DNA of 17,227 nt from Oerskovia turbata (GTDB lineage Bacteria; Actinomycetota; Actinomycetes; Actinomycetales; Cellulomonadaceae): assembly GCF_000718325.1 (NCBI RefSeq), contig NZ_JOFV01000025.1, forward strand, positions 1-17,227, written 5' to 3'. How positions within the stretch are numbered: position 1 is the first letter of the stretch; every line of letters begins with the position of its first letter. The position numbers and the translations under genes are program-made. The notes under the pieces are model-generated. The model did not search any database. It was not told the origin of the DNA and worked only from the letters and a program-made list of their open reading frames with translations. Shown in pieces: positions 8,052-15,089 of the stretch.

Positions 8052-9500
8052 TCATGCTGCGCAGCAGGAGAGTTTGGTGATGTCGGTGGTGAAGGTTTGG
8101 GCGGTGAGTTTGAGGCCTTCGGCCATGGTCAGGTAGGGGCTCCAGAGGTTGGCGACCTGGTCGGTGGTCATGCCGGCCTCGAGGATGTAGACGCCGGCGG
8201 CGGCGAGGTCACCGGCGTCCTGGGCGAGGGCGGTGATGCCGATGATGCGGCCGGTGTCGGCGTCGGTGACGATCTTGATGAGCCCGCGGGTGTCACGGTT
8301 GACGATGGCGCGCGGGACGTGCGCCAGGGGCAGGACGCGGCTGTCGCAGCGGATCCCGGCAGTGCGGGCCTGCTGGTCGGTCATTCCGACGGAGGCCAGG
8401 GCGGGGCTGGTGAACACGACCCGGGGCAGGTGGCGGTAGTCGACCTCCCGGCCGGCTCCGGTGAGGGCGTTGTCGGCGACCAGGGCGCCGTGGGCCGCGG
8501 CGACGTACACGAACTGCGGGTGGGCGGTGACGTCACCCGCGGCCCAGATCCGCGGGTTCGTGGTGCGCAGGTGGCTGTCGATGATGACCTCGCCGCGCTT
8601 GCCGGCGCGCACGCCGATGGTGTCGAGGCCGAGCGTGCCGGTGACCGGGCGGCGGCCGGTGGCAACGAGGAGCTCGGCCGCGCGGAGCTCGTGTGAGCCG
8701 TCGGCGGTGGTGGCGGTGACCGTGACCTCGCCGGTGGCCGGGTCGCGGCGCACCGCGGTGGGCACCGCGCCGCGGATGATCTCGATGCCTTCGTCGGCGA
8801 GGATTTCTTCCAGGGCGGTGGCGGCCTCGGGTTCCTCGTGGGAGGCCAGCCGTGAGCGGACGAGCATGGTGACCTGGGCACCGAGGCGGGAGAAGAGCTG
8901 GGCCTGCTCCATGGCGACGTAGCCGCCGCCGATGACCAGCAGCGACTCCGGGACGTGGTCCAGCTCCATCGCGGTCGTCGAGGTCAGATAACCGGCCTCC
9001 TGCAGGCCGGGGACCGGCGGCGCCCAGGGCGTGGAGCCGGTAGCGATGAGGTGGTGCGCGGCCCGGACGGTTTCCGCCGTGCCGTCCGGGCCGGTCACGC
9101 GGAGTGCCGGCTCAGTCGGTGTGCCGACGAAGGTGGCCTCGCCGGGGTGGAGGGCCCACCCGTACTCGGCGGCCAGGGCCGCGTACTTCTCGCTGCGCAG
9201 CGATCCGACGAGCTTGTCCTTGCCGGCGACCATGGCGGGCATGTCGACCGGTGGGGCGTCGGGGAGTGGCAGACCGGGGAACCGGGCGGCGTCGAGTGTG
9301 ACGTGGCGGGCCTCGGCGGCCGCGAGCAGGGCTTTGGAGGGCACACACCCGGTGTTCACGCAGGTACCGCCGATGGTGCCGCGCTCGATCATCACCACCC
9401 GCTTGCCCAGGGTGGTGGCGCGGATCGCGGCCGCGAACGCCGCCCCACCGGACCCGATCACTGCCAGGTCATACGACCTGCCCTTGTCCGTTGCCGTCAT
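8052..9500 (-). CDS. merA: mercuric reductase MerA, without N-terminal metal-binding domain
   Basis: 482 residues. A flavoprotein disulfide reductase that reduces Hg(II) to Hg(0) with NADPH in the cytoplasm. Visible parts: FAD-binding GSGGAAFAAAI (16-26), redox pair GGTCVNTGC (Cys47, Cys52), NAD-binding VIGGGYVAMEQAQ, FAD-binding AAGDVT, and the dimerisation domain with PRVVFTSPALASVGMT. The C terminus is KLSCCAA, the vicinal cysteine pair (479-480) that marks MerA off from dihydrolipoamide dehydrogenase. There is no GMTC-type NmerA domain at the N terminus. The ATG at 9500 is preceded by GGGAGGA with 4-nt spacing and fits the family start; the longer open frame upstream runs antisense through the operator and merR. 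It is divergent from merR, and no merT, merP or merB is nearby. Confidence 0.95.
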   Translation of the reverse strand: MTATDKGRSYDLAVIGSGGAAFAAAIRATTLGKRVVMIERGTIGGTCVNTGCVPSKALLAAAEARHVTLDAARFPGLPLPDAPPVDMPAMVAGKDKLVGSLRSEKYAALAAEYGWALHPGEATFVGTPTEPALRVTGPDGTAETVRAAHHLIATGSTPWAPPVPGLQEAGYLTSTTAMELDHVPESLLVIGGGYVAMEQAQLFSRLGAQVTMLVRSRLASHEEPEAATALEEILADEGIEIIRGAVPTAVRRDPATGEVTVTATTADGSHELRAAELLVATGRRPVTGTLGLDTIGVRAGKRGEVIIDSHLRTTNPRIWAAGDVTAHPQFVYVAAAHGALVADNALTGAGREVDYRHLPRVVFTSPALASVGMTDQQARTAGIRCDSRVLPLAHVPRAIVNRDTRGLIKIVTDADTGRIIGITALAQDAGDLAAAGVYILEAGMTTDQVANLWSPYLTMAEGLKLTAQTFTTDITKLSCCAA

Positions 9501-9537
9501 AAGTCCTCCCTTGTTGCCGCGCCTCAGGACCAGGATC

Positions 9538-9561
9538 GACCTTCCAGTGCACTGGAAGGTC
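9538..9561. promoter_or_regulatory. MerR operator, perfect 24-bp palindrome in the merA promoter
   Basis: The half-site GACCTTCCAGTG is followed directly by its exact complement. On the minus strand TTGACC (9563-9558) serves as -35, and the palindrome fills the ~19-bp spacer before a weak -10 (around CGATCC). This is the classic over-long MerR-family promoter that the activator twists into register. ACCTTCC...GGAAGGT is also the half-site seen for CueR-like regulators. Confidence 0.85.
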
Positions 9562-9569
9562 AAGGCAGA

Positions 9570-9968
9570 ATGAGTGGCATGCGGATCGGTGAGGTGGCTC
9601 AGGCGTCGGGCACGACAGCTAAGACCCTGCGGTACTACGAGGACGTCGGACTCCTCCCCGACCCCGACCGCAGCCCGGCGGGGTACCGGGACTACGGCCC
9701 CGAGGTGCTCGACCGGCTGCACTTCATCCGCCGGGGCCAAGCCGCCGGGCTGACCCTGGCCCAGATCGGCCAGGTGCTGGCCATCCGAGACCGGGGCCAG
9801 GCCCCCTGCCAGCACGTCACCGACCTGCTCGACACCCGCCTCGCGGTCATCGACCGGCAGCTCGCCGAGCTCGCGCAGCTACGCACCACGATCGCCATCC
9901 TGCGCGAGCACGCCACCACCGGCGACCCGGCCACATGCTCCCCCGAGGACGTCTGCCGCTACCTGTGA
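9570..9968 (+). CDS. merR: MerR family metal-responsive activator, probably mercury
   Basis: 132 residues from ATG 9570, or 129 from ATG 9579, which gives the canonical MRIGEVAQASG beginning. CAAGG lies upstream of the first. The N-terminal winged HTH has TTAKTLRYYEDVGLLPDPDR and GYRDYG. A dimerisation helix follows. Metal-ligand candidates in the 129-residue numbering are Cys77, Cys120 and Cys126. Tn501 MerR uses Cys82, 117 and 126, and CueR a C-terminal C-x7-C, so the spacing here (C-x5-C) is not identical to either. Mercury specificity is inferred from the divergent merA and the operator between them. The gene begins 8 nt after the operator, so it should repress itself. Confidence 0.85.
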   Translation: MSGMRIGEVAQASGTTAKTLRYYEDVGLLPDPDRSPAGYRDYGPEVLDRLHFIRRGQAAGLTLAQIGQVLAIRDRGQAPCQHVTDLLDTRLAVIDRQLAELAQLRTTIAILREHATTGDPATCSPEDVCRYL

Positions 9969-10004
9969 CCCGCGAAGGTCACCGGCCCGTGGCACCATCG
10001 CGAC

Positions 10005-10145
10005 ATGGCCGATGACACCCAGCAACGATGCTCGTGCTGCGGCCGCCAGCGGCCACGAAGGTCGCTCCACGCACTCGGGAGCGAACCGGCCTACATCTGC
10101 CGAAGGTGCGCGCTCTGGGTCGCCCTTCGCATCGCTCGCGACTGA
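10005..10145 (+). CDS. 46-residue zinc-ribbon-like peptide
   Basis: It begins MADDTQQRCSCCGRQRPRR and has a second pair C32-x2-C35 (ICRRCALW), giving C9-x-C11-C12 ... CxxC, enough for one zinc ribbon. Basic residues are frequent. It ends in TGA at 10143-10145, 36 nt after merR and on the same strand. CACCAT lies 6 nt before the ATG, so it may be leaderless, or it may be co-transcribed with merR. No family recognised. As part of the transposon it might bind metal or nucleic acid; its size makes chance hard to exclude, but the paired cysteines argue for a real gene. Confidence 0.55.
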   Translation: MADDTQQRCSCCGRQRPRRSLHALGSEPAYICRRCALWVALRIARD

Positions 10146-10532
10146 ACGACTCCGCCCGCAACGCGGGCACGCCGCCGGCCGCGGCGAACATCGTCGGATG
10201 GTGCGCGAAGGAACCAAAGGGCGCGAATGACGACCAATCATCACGCCGCCAGCGCGATCGCGGGCGCCCGTTGCCGCACTCCTCATCCGACGGTCTGAGC
10301 TCCACCGCCTGGCAGCGGTCCGAAGCCTGGAGAGGGCATCGGAGCCGGACGGGACCCCCTAACGCTCAGTGGTCCGCCCTCGCAGCGGTTGCGGTCGGTC
10401 CAGTTGTCCGTCCCGTAGGAGGAACCCGTTGCGGAGGCGGTGCAGGTCATCGGCGGAAACCCACGCCCGAATGTTCGCAAGACCGCCCGAGAAGGGTTGT
10501 CCGGTGACGGTGCGTCATATGGGACGGCCTGT
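10146..10532. other. 390-bp stretch with no supported gene
   Basis: Between the small zinc-ribbon ORF and the res site. Only overlapping high-GC frames are open. GGGACG/CGTCCC with a 6-nt loop (10521-10538) forms a small dyad at its right edge, possibly part of the resolvase site. Confidence 0.4.
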
Positions 10533-10694
10533 CGTCCCGTAAACGAACGATTCCGCTACAGCCGCGACGAGGGATCGTCGCCCTCTTCAGGATGCTTGAC
10601 GCTTCGCGGTTCTCGGCCGATGCCGTCTGTAGCGAAACTCAGTGCCGGATTCTATGGCTCGATACTTCCCGTGCTGGATGAGTATCGCTACAGT
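10533..10694. other. res site of the transposon resolvase
   Basis: Three copies of one motif precede the resolvase gene: CGCTACAG at 10554-10561, its complement CTGTAGCG at 10627-10634, and CGCTACAG at 10686-10693. The last overlaps a 28-bp dyad, CGATACT (10660-10666) and AGTATCG (10681-10687), the size of a resolvase dimer-binding subsite. Location directly upstream of tnpR and overlap with its promoter fit a Tn3/Tn552-type res with autoregulation. Which subsite holds the crossover is not known. Confidence 0.6.
10689..10694 (+). promoter_or_regulatory. -10 box of the transposon resolvase gene
   Basis: TACAGT ends 7 nt before the ATG at 10702, suggesting a leaderless mRNA. It lies inside the last res subsite, so bound resolvase would repress its own gene. 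Confidence 0.5.
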
Positions 10695-10701
10695 CAGCAT
10701 C

Positions 10702-11301
10702 ATGGGGCATCTGCTGGGTTATGCGCGTGTGTCGACGACTGATCAGGACGCTGCGCTGCAGATCGATGCGCTGACTGCGGCCGGGTGTTATCGGGTCTTC
10801 GTCGACACGATCTCTGGCTCCCTGGATCACCGGCCCGAGCTGGAGAAGCTGATGGACCAGCTGCGCCCGGGGGACACGCTGGTGGTGTGGCGGCTGGACC
10901 GGTTGGGTCGCTCGATCAGGCATCTCATCGACCAGCTGCAGGTCCTGTCCGAGCAGGGCGTGGGGTTCCGCTCCTTGCAGGAGACGATCGACACGACCTC
11001 CTCGGGCGGGCGGCTGGTGTTCCACGTCTTCGCCGCGCTGGCCGAGTTCGAGCGTGACCTGATCCGTGAGCGCACCAACGCAGGACTGGCCGCTGCCCGG
11101 GCCCGTGGCCGCAAAGGCGGGCGACCGCCCGCACTGTCGCCGGACCAGGTCAAGGCGGCGCGTCGGATGTATCAGCAGAAGGAGATGACGGTGGCGCAGA
11201 TCGGTGCGGTCTTGGGCGTCAGCCGCGCCACCATCTACCGCGTGCTCAACCGCCAAAGTGTCCCAGTGGTCGAACCACGACAGTCGAGAAGCGCCGTGTA
11301 G
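10702..11301 (+). CDS. serine resolvase of the transposon (TniR/BinL type)
   Basis: 199 residues. The catalytic domain begins MGHLLGYARVSTTDQD with the nucleophile at Ser11. It continues with DTLVVWRLDRLGRS, the FRSLQETIDTTSSGGRLVFHVFAALAEFERDLIRER core typical of small serine recombinases, and ARGRKGGRPP. The C-terminal HTH (TVAQIGAVLGVSRATIYRVL) reads the res subsites. The role is resolving transposition cointegrates at res. I place the start at 10702, not at the ATG 60 nt upstream: only there does the protein begin with the family sequence, and a -10 box lies 7 nt before it. It is followed after 3 nt by the transposase gene. Confidence 0.93.
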   Translation: MGHLLGYARVSTTDQDAALQIDALTAAGCYRVFVDTISGSLDHRPELEKLMDQLRPGDTLVVWRLDRLGRSIRHLIDQLQVLSEQGVGFRSLQETIDTTSSGGRLVFHVFAALAEFERDLIRERTNAGLAAARARGRKGGRPPALSPDQVKAARRMYQQKEMTVAQIGAVLGVSRATIYRVLNRQSVPVVEPRQSRSAV

Positions 11302-11304
11302 GTC

Positions 11305-12705
11305 ATGGACGCGGCCGGGCGCTGGGAGATCCTCAGGCTTCACGTCGAGGACCAGATCTCGCTCGCCGCCCTGGCCCGTGACACCGGGATCGGGCTGCGC
11401 ACGCTGGAGCGGTGGCACGCCCGCTACCGCACCGAGGGATACGCAAGCCTCGATAGGCGGCAGCGTGCTGATGCCGGCAGCCGCCGCCTGCCCGCCGAGC
11501 TCGTGTCGTTGGTCGAAGGGCTGGCGTTGAGGAAGCCTCGGCCGGCGATCATCACCATCCACCGCAAGGTCAGCACCATCTGCGAGGAGCAGGGATGGCC
11601 CGTGCCCTCTTATGGCGTCGTGCGCGCGATCATCGCCGACCTCGATCCGGGCATGGTCACCCTGGCCCTGGAAGGGCCGACGTCCTACCGAGACAAGTAC
11701 GAGATCGCGCTGCGCCGACAGGCCGAGCGGCCGAACGCGATGTGGCAGGCCGATCACACCCTGCTCGATGTCCTCGTGGTGGGCACCGACGGCAAGCCCG
11801 CCCGGCCGTGGCTGACGACGATCATCGATGACTGCTCGCGCGCTATCTGCGGCTACACCGTGTTCCTCGGTGCGCCCTCGGCGATGAACACCGCGCTGGC
11901 GCTGCGCCAGGCGATCTGGCACAAGACCGACCTCGCCTGGCCGATGTGCGGCCTGCCCGATGTGCTCTACGTCGATCACGGCAGCGACTTCATCAGCAAC
12001 CAACTCACCGGCACAGCCGTGGACTTGCATATCCGGCTCATCCACTCTGCCGTCGCGCGCCCGCAGGGTCGCGGCAAGGTGGAGAGGTTCTTCGGGACCG
12101 TGAACACCGAGCTGCTGGCTGGTCTACCTGGGTACATCGCCGAGGGTCACCCATGGCCAACGCCGAAGCTGTCCCTGGCTGAACTTGACGCTGCGCTGGA
12201 AGAGTTCGTAATCACCTACAACGACCGAGCTCACAGCGAACTCGGCACCTCCCCGCGCGCTGCGTGGATCGCTGAGGGCTGGCTGCCGCGAATGCCCGAG
12301 AGCCTGGAAGACCTCGACGGGCTCCTGCTCACCGTCGCCCAGACCAGGGTCGTGCGCCGCGATGGCATCCACTTCCAGGGCCTGCGCTACATCTCGCCCA
12401 CCTTGGCCGGCTATGTCGGCCGGTCGGTGGTGATCCGCTACGACCCCAGGGACATCACCGAGGTCCGCGTGTTCGACCACGAGGAGTTCGTCTGCAAGGC
12501 CATCAACCAAGACCACCACGACCAGAAGGTCAGTCTCAAGGAGGTCCAGGCAGCCCGCAACGCCCGTCGCCGGGCGTTGCGGGAGGGCATCAACGAGCGG
12601 ATCGCCGTCGTGGCCACCCACACCACCGAAACGCCACCAGCGACCCAGGCGCCGCCATCGGCGACACGGCGGAACTTGAAGGTCTACAGAGAGGACCTGA
12701 GGTGA
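11305..12705 (+). CDS. DDE transposase, TniA/Tn552 p480-like
   Basis: 466 residues, close to the 480 of Tn552. An N-terminal HTH region (ISLAALARDTGIGLRTLERWHARYR, about 13-37) binds the transposon ends. The integrase core has WQADHTLLDV (Asp150), VLYVDHGSDF (Asp224) and GKVERFFGTV (Glu260). The 35 residues between the last two give the classic DD(35)E triad. A Mu-type C-terminal beta-barrel follows (GIHFQGLRYISPTLAGYVGRSVVIRYDPRD). The tail (ARRRALREGIN...LKVYREDLR) probably contacts the ATPase. The ATG is 3 nt after the resolvase stop, and its own stop overlaps the ATPase start (GTGA), so all three genes form an operon. All catalytic residues are present, so the element may still be active. 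Confidence 0.93.
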   Translation: MDAAGRWEILRLHVEDQISLAALARDTGIGLRTLERWHARYRTEGYASLDRRQRADAGSRRLPAELVSLVEGLALRKPRPAIITIHRKVSTICEEQGWPVPSYGVVRAIIADLDPGMVTLALEGPTSYRDKYEIALRRQAERPNAMWQADHTLLDVLVVGTDGKPARPWLTTIIDDCSRAICGYTVFLGAPSAMNTALALRQAIWHKTDLAWPMCGLPDVLYVDHGSDFISNQLTGTAVDLHIRLIHSAVARPQGRGKVERFFGTVNTELLAGLPGYIAEGHPWPTPKLSLAELDAALEEFVITYNDRAHSELGTSPRAAWIAEGWLPRMPESLEDLDGLLLTVAQTRVVRRDGIHFQGLRYISPTLAGYVGRSVVIRYDPRDITEVRVFDHEEFVCKAINQDHHDQKVSLKEVQAARNARRRALREGINERIAVVATHTTETPPATQAPPSATRRNLKVYREDLR

Positions 12706-13520
12706 GTCAGCGCTTCATCGTGACCAAAGAACACCGCCGCTTCACCGAGTTCGCCGACGCCGTGCGACGCGGGCACACCATCGGCCTGTGCTTCGGACCA
12801 GCCGGCGTGGGCAAGACGCTCTCGGCGCGCCGCTACGCCCGCTGGGACAAGGTCCACGACCTGCTGACCTACTGGGGACCGCGCTCCGACAGTGACGCGC
12901 AGGTCTACGCTGCGCTGGCCAAGAGCCGCACCGTGCTCTACACCCCCAGCGTGCTGACCACCCCACGAGCCTTGAAGGACGAACTCGACCAGGTCATCAC
13001 CCGCACCAACATCTGCATCGAGCAGCACCTCGCGCCGGCCGGGCAGGTCACGCCAGAGACGCGCGGGTGGCGCCACAGCAGGAACTACGTGGAGCTGGTC
13101 ATCGTCGATGAGTCCGAACGCCTCCGCCCCACCGCACTGGAACTGCTGCGAGACCGCTACGACCGCGACAACATCGCCCTCATCCTGATCGGCATGCCCG
13201 GTCTGGAGAAGCAGTTCAGCCACTACCCCCAGTTCTACAGCCGCGTCGGCTTCGCCCACCAGTACCGACCCCTGGGCAAAGAGGAACTGCTCTTCGTCCT
13301 GCAACGGCATTGGCGCGCCCTCGCCAAGACCCTCGACCCAGAGGACTTCACCGACGCCCAAGCCATCGCCGCCATCGCCCGGATCACCCGAGGTAACTTC
13401 CGACTCCTGGAACGACTCTTCCCCCAGATCGAGCGCGTCCTGAAGATCAACGAACTCCACACCATCACCAACGACGTCATCGAAGCCGCCGCCAGCACCC
13501 TTGTCATCGGCGTCAGCTGA
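12702..13520 (+). CDS. AAA+ transposition ATPase, TniB/Tn552 p271-like
   Basis: 272 residues from GTG 12702, essentially the length of Tn552 p271. Walker A is GPAGVGKT (32-39), Walker B is VELVIVDESERL (Asp136, Glu137), and a sensor-like IALILIGMPGLEKQF follows. The C-terminal helical lid contains FTDAQAIAAIARITRGNFRLLERLF. By analogy with MuB, TnsC and TniB it binds target DNA with ATP and directs the transposase to it. In this family it prefers resolvase res sites, sometimes with help from the TniQ/resolvase proteins. The start overlaps the transposase stop by 4 nt with GAGG upstream. The right transposon end is only 18-53 bp after its stop. Confidence 0.92.
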   Translation: MSQRFIVTKEHRRFTEFADAVRRGHTIGLCFGPAGVGKTLSARRYARWDKVHDLLTYWGPRSDSDAQVYAALAKSRTVLYTPSVLTTPRALKDELDQVITRTNICIEQHLAPAGQVTPETRGWRHSRNYVELVIVDESERLRPTALELLRDRYDRDNIALILIGMPGLEKQFSHYPQFYSRVGFAHQYRPLGKEELLFVLQRHWRALAKTLDPEDFTDAQAIAAIARITRGNFRLLERLFPQIERVLKINELHTITNDVIEAAASTLVIGVS

Positions 13521-13538
13521 CTGGCCGCCACACACCAC

Positions 13539-13573
13539 CGATAGAACCCCGCCACTTATCGGCACACGCCACA
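13539..13573 (-). repeat. right terminal inverted repeat of the transposon
   Basis: It begins CGATAGAACCCCGCCAC on the plus strand and ends GCCACA; read inward on the minus strand it starts TGTGGC. It matches 29 of 35 positions of the left repeat at 6865-6899. It lies 18 bp after the ATPase gene stop. Confidence 0.7.
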
Positions 13574-13652
13574 GCGACACGCCGACAGAACATGTCGCAG
13601 AACTAGTGTCCGAAAACCCCCGGTGTCGCAGAATGCGACCCGGGGGTTTTCG
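13574..13652. other. probable res site of the second resolvase, with a strong hairpin
   Basis: Starting at the first base after the transposon end is the dyad GCGACA-N13-TGTCGC (13574-13598), the size of a serine-resolvase subsite. The direct repeat TGTCGCAGAA occurs at 13593-13602 and 13624-13633, 31 bp apart. A hairpin spans 13611-13652: 19 paired bases, outer CGAAAACCCCCG with CGGGGGTTTTCG, a single bulged T, loop GAA. The hairpin could also act as a bidirectional terminator behind the transposon operon. Confidence 0.5.
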
Positions 13653-13653
13653 C

Positions 13654-13659
13654 TACCGT
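13654..13659 (+). promoter_or_regulatory. -10 box of the second resolvase gene
   Basis: TACCGT ends 6 nt before the ATG at 13666. The surrounding CGCTACCGTCAGC resembles CGCTACAGTCAGC upstream of the transposon resolvase, so the two genes share promoter and operator design. Confidence 0.45.
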
Positions 13660-13665
13660 CAGCGC

Positions 13666-14238
13666 ATGGCTCACATCTACGGCTACGCCCGCGTCTCCAC
13701 GACCGCACAGAACCTCGACGCCCAGATCGACGCCCTCACCGGACCCGGCGGCGTCGACGAGCGCAACGTCGTCGTGGAGAAGGCGTCCGGCACCCGCGAG
13801 GACCGCCCCGAGCTCACGCGAGTACTCGCCGGCCTGCGCGAGGGAGATACCCTCGTCGTCACCAAGCTCGACCGCCTCGGCCGCTCCGCCGCCCACGTCG
13901 CACGCCTGGTTCGCGACCTCGACGAGCGCGCCGTCACCCTGCGATCACTCTCCGAGACCCTCGACACCTCCAGCGCGGCTGGCCGCCTTATGGTCCACGT
14001 CCTCGCGGCGGTCGCGCAGATGGAAGCCGACCTCGCGCGAGAGCGCACTCTCGACGGCCTCGCCGCGGCGCGCGCCCGCGGTCGGGTCGGCGGCCGCCCG
14101 AGCGTCATGACCCCTGACCGAGTTGCGGCCGCGCGCGTGGCCCTCGCGGGCGGCCAGTCTCGCGCAGCCGTAGCCAGAGCGCTCGGCGTCTCCCGAGACA
14201 CCCTGTACCGCCACCTGGCTGTCGTTACCTCGCTGTAG
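13666..14238 (+). CDS. second serine resolvase/recombinase, outside the transposon
   Basis: 190 residues starting MAHIYGYARVSTTAQN, nucleophile Ser11. The core has DTLVVTKLDRLGRSAAHVARL, SLSETLDTSSAAGRLMVHVLAAVAQMEADLARERT and ARGRVGGRPSVMTP. The C-terminal HTH (SRAAVARALGVSRDTLYRHL) is intact. The start at 13666 is preferred to an upstream GTG at 13501, because the family sequence begins here and a -10 box lies 6 nt before. It is clearly related to the transposon resolvase at 10702 but not a duplicate; they diverge throughout the first helix and HTH. It probably belongs to the plasmid or older mobile element that served as the transposon's target. Its stop codon TAG overlaps the promoter box of the next gene. 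Confidence 0.92.
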   Translation: MAHIYGYARVSTTAQNLDAQIDALTGPGGVDERNVVVEKASGTREDRPELTRVLAGLREGDTLVVTKLDRLGRSAAHVARLVRDLDERAVTLRSLSETLDTSSAAGRLMVHVLAAVAQMEADLARERTLDGLAAARARGRVGGRPSVMTPDRVAAARVALAGGQSRAAVARALGVSRDTLYRHLAVVTSL

Positions 14239-14241
14239 GAT
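14236..14241 (+). promoter_or_regulatory. -10 box overlapping the resolvase stop codon
   Basis: TAGGAT ends 6 nt before the ATG at 14248; its first three bases are the TAG of the resolvase gene. It suggests an independent leaderless transcript for the 271-residue gene. Confidence 0.42.
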
Positions 14242-14247
14242 CCGGCC

Positions 14248-15063
14248 ATGCAATGGAAGCCTGGGAGGCGCAGCGCGCAGCGCGCGCTCGAGGACCCGTA
14301 CGAAGACGTGCCCGCCCATCTCGCTCAGCCCCTCTGGAACTGGATCGACGAATCCCTGAATCCCGGGACCTTCGGAGGTACCCCGCGGTACGAGGAGATG
14401 GCCATCGCGCTCCGCATCCCTCTCCCGGCGAGGGTCAACCCTCGGCAGCACTTCGTGCAGCACTGCACAGACGATCCCGGTTTCATGCTCGATCTCGTCG
14501 ATGCGTTGCTCGAGGCTTACGGATGGGACGACGGCAGAGCTCAGAACCTCGTCAATCTCCTCGAAGCGGCAAACTCGGCGTACCGCGTTCGGGACGACCG
14601 GCGAGGCCTTGAAGAACGCGTCGTCCCGGGAGTCAGGGAACTAGTCGCCGAGACCGTCAACTCTGCCACCGGATCCGCTGGAGACCACCTCGCCACTGCA
14701 TGGAACGAGGCCTACGGGCGCAACCCAGATCCGGCAAAGGCCTACAGCGAGTCGATCAAGGCCGTCGAGGCCGCGTTCGCACCTCTCGTCTCCCCCCAGA
14801 ACGCCGTGCAGACCCTCGGGACGATGATCAGAGACATCGGAGCGAAGCCGGCCAAGTGGAAGTTCGTCATCGCCGACGGGAAGGCGAGCGAGGGCGTTGA
14901 GACGATTCTGAACATGATGCGGGTGCTCTGGGATGGGCAGACCTCACGGCACGGTGGGCTGAACCCGACGAGGGCGGAGACGCGGGACGAGGCGCGGGCC
15001 GCAGTCCACTTGGCCGCGACGCTCGTCCAGCTCGGGGCGAGCAGGGCCTTCGACGTCGTGTGA
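14248..15063 (+). CDS. hypothetical abortive-infection-like protein
   Basis: 271 residues, ATG start 10 nt after the resolvase stop. Residues 1-100 (LAQPLWNWIDESL, then FVQHCTDDPGFMLDLVDALLEAYGW) are helical and not assigned. Residues ~145-265 form a helical domain: DHLATAWNEAYGRNPDPAKAYSESIKAVEAA, then a WDGQTSRHGGLNP turn (Arg234, His235), then EARAAVHLAATLVQLG. I associate this 'GQ-x-x-RHGG ... AAVxLAxTLV' ending with uncharacterised abortive-infection/HEPN-like proteins of mobile elements, but I cannot name the family. The strict HEPN Rx4-6H motif is absent. Codon use and composition resemble its neighbours. A regulator or structural protein cannot be excluded. Confidence 0.6.
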   Translation: MQWKPGRRSAQRALEDPYEDVPAHLAQPLWNWIDESLNPGTFGGTPRYEEMAIALRIPLPARVNPRQHFVQHCTDDPGFMLDLVDALLEAYGWDDGRAQNLVNLLEAANSAYRVRDDRRGLEERVVPGVRELVAETVNSATGSAGDHLATAWNEAYGRNPDPAKAYSESIKAVEAAFAPLVSPQNAVQTLGTMIRDIGAKPAKWKFVIADGKASEGVETILNMMRVLWDGQTSRHGGLNPTRAETRDEARAAVHLAATLVQLGASRAFDVV

Positions 15064-15089
15064 CCTCTAGGCTCGGCTACGGTCGCATC

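Larger units (their letters stand above)
6865..13573. mobile_element. Tn552/Tn5053-like transposon carrying cadmium and mercury resistance
   Basis: The boundaries are the outer ends of a 35-bp imperfect inverted repeat, both beginning TGTGGC when read inward. Inside are cmtR-cadD, merA/merR, a small zinc-ribbon ORF, a res site, a serine resolvase, a 466-residue DDE transposase and a 272-residue ATPase. The last two match the sizes and order of p480 and p271 of Tn552, which like this element lacks TniQ. No target-site duplication is seen: the 7 bases outside the left end are cacgcgg and outside the right end gcgacac. So the outermost base, or a clean single insertion, is not proven. Confidence 0.72.

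Noticed and set aside
8955..9968. Longer open frames for merR and, on the minus strand, a merA reading from 9815
   Set aside because: They run through the palindromic operator and antisense to the neighbour; family starts and the GGGAGGA site fix merA at 9500 and merR at 9570/9579.
10642..10701. Upstream ATG for the transposon resolvase
   Set aside because: The extra 20 residues are encoded by the res dyads and promoter; the family N terminus and -10 box point to 10702.
6858..13580. Target-site duplication of the transposon
   Set aside because: Compared 5-7 bases at both edges, with the ends shifted by up to 3 bp; no matching pair found.
13501..13665. Upstream start for the second resolvase
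   Set aside because: It would encode the transposon repeat and the hairpin as protein; the family begins at 13666.
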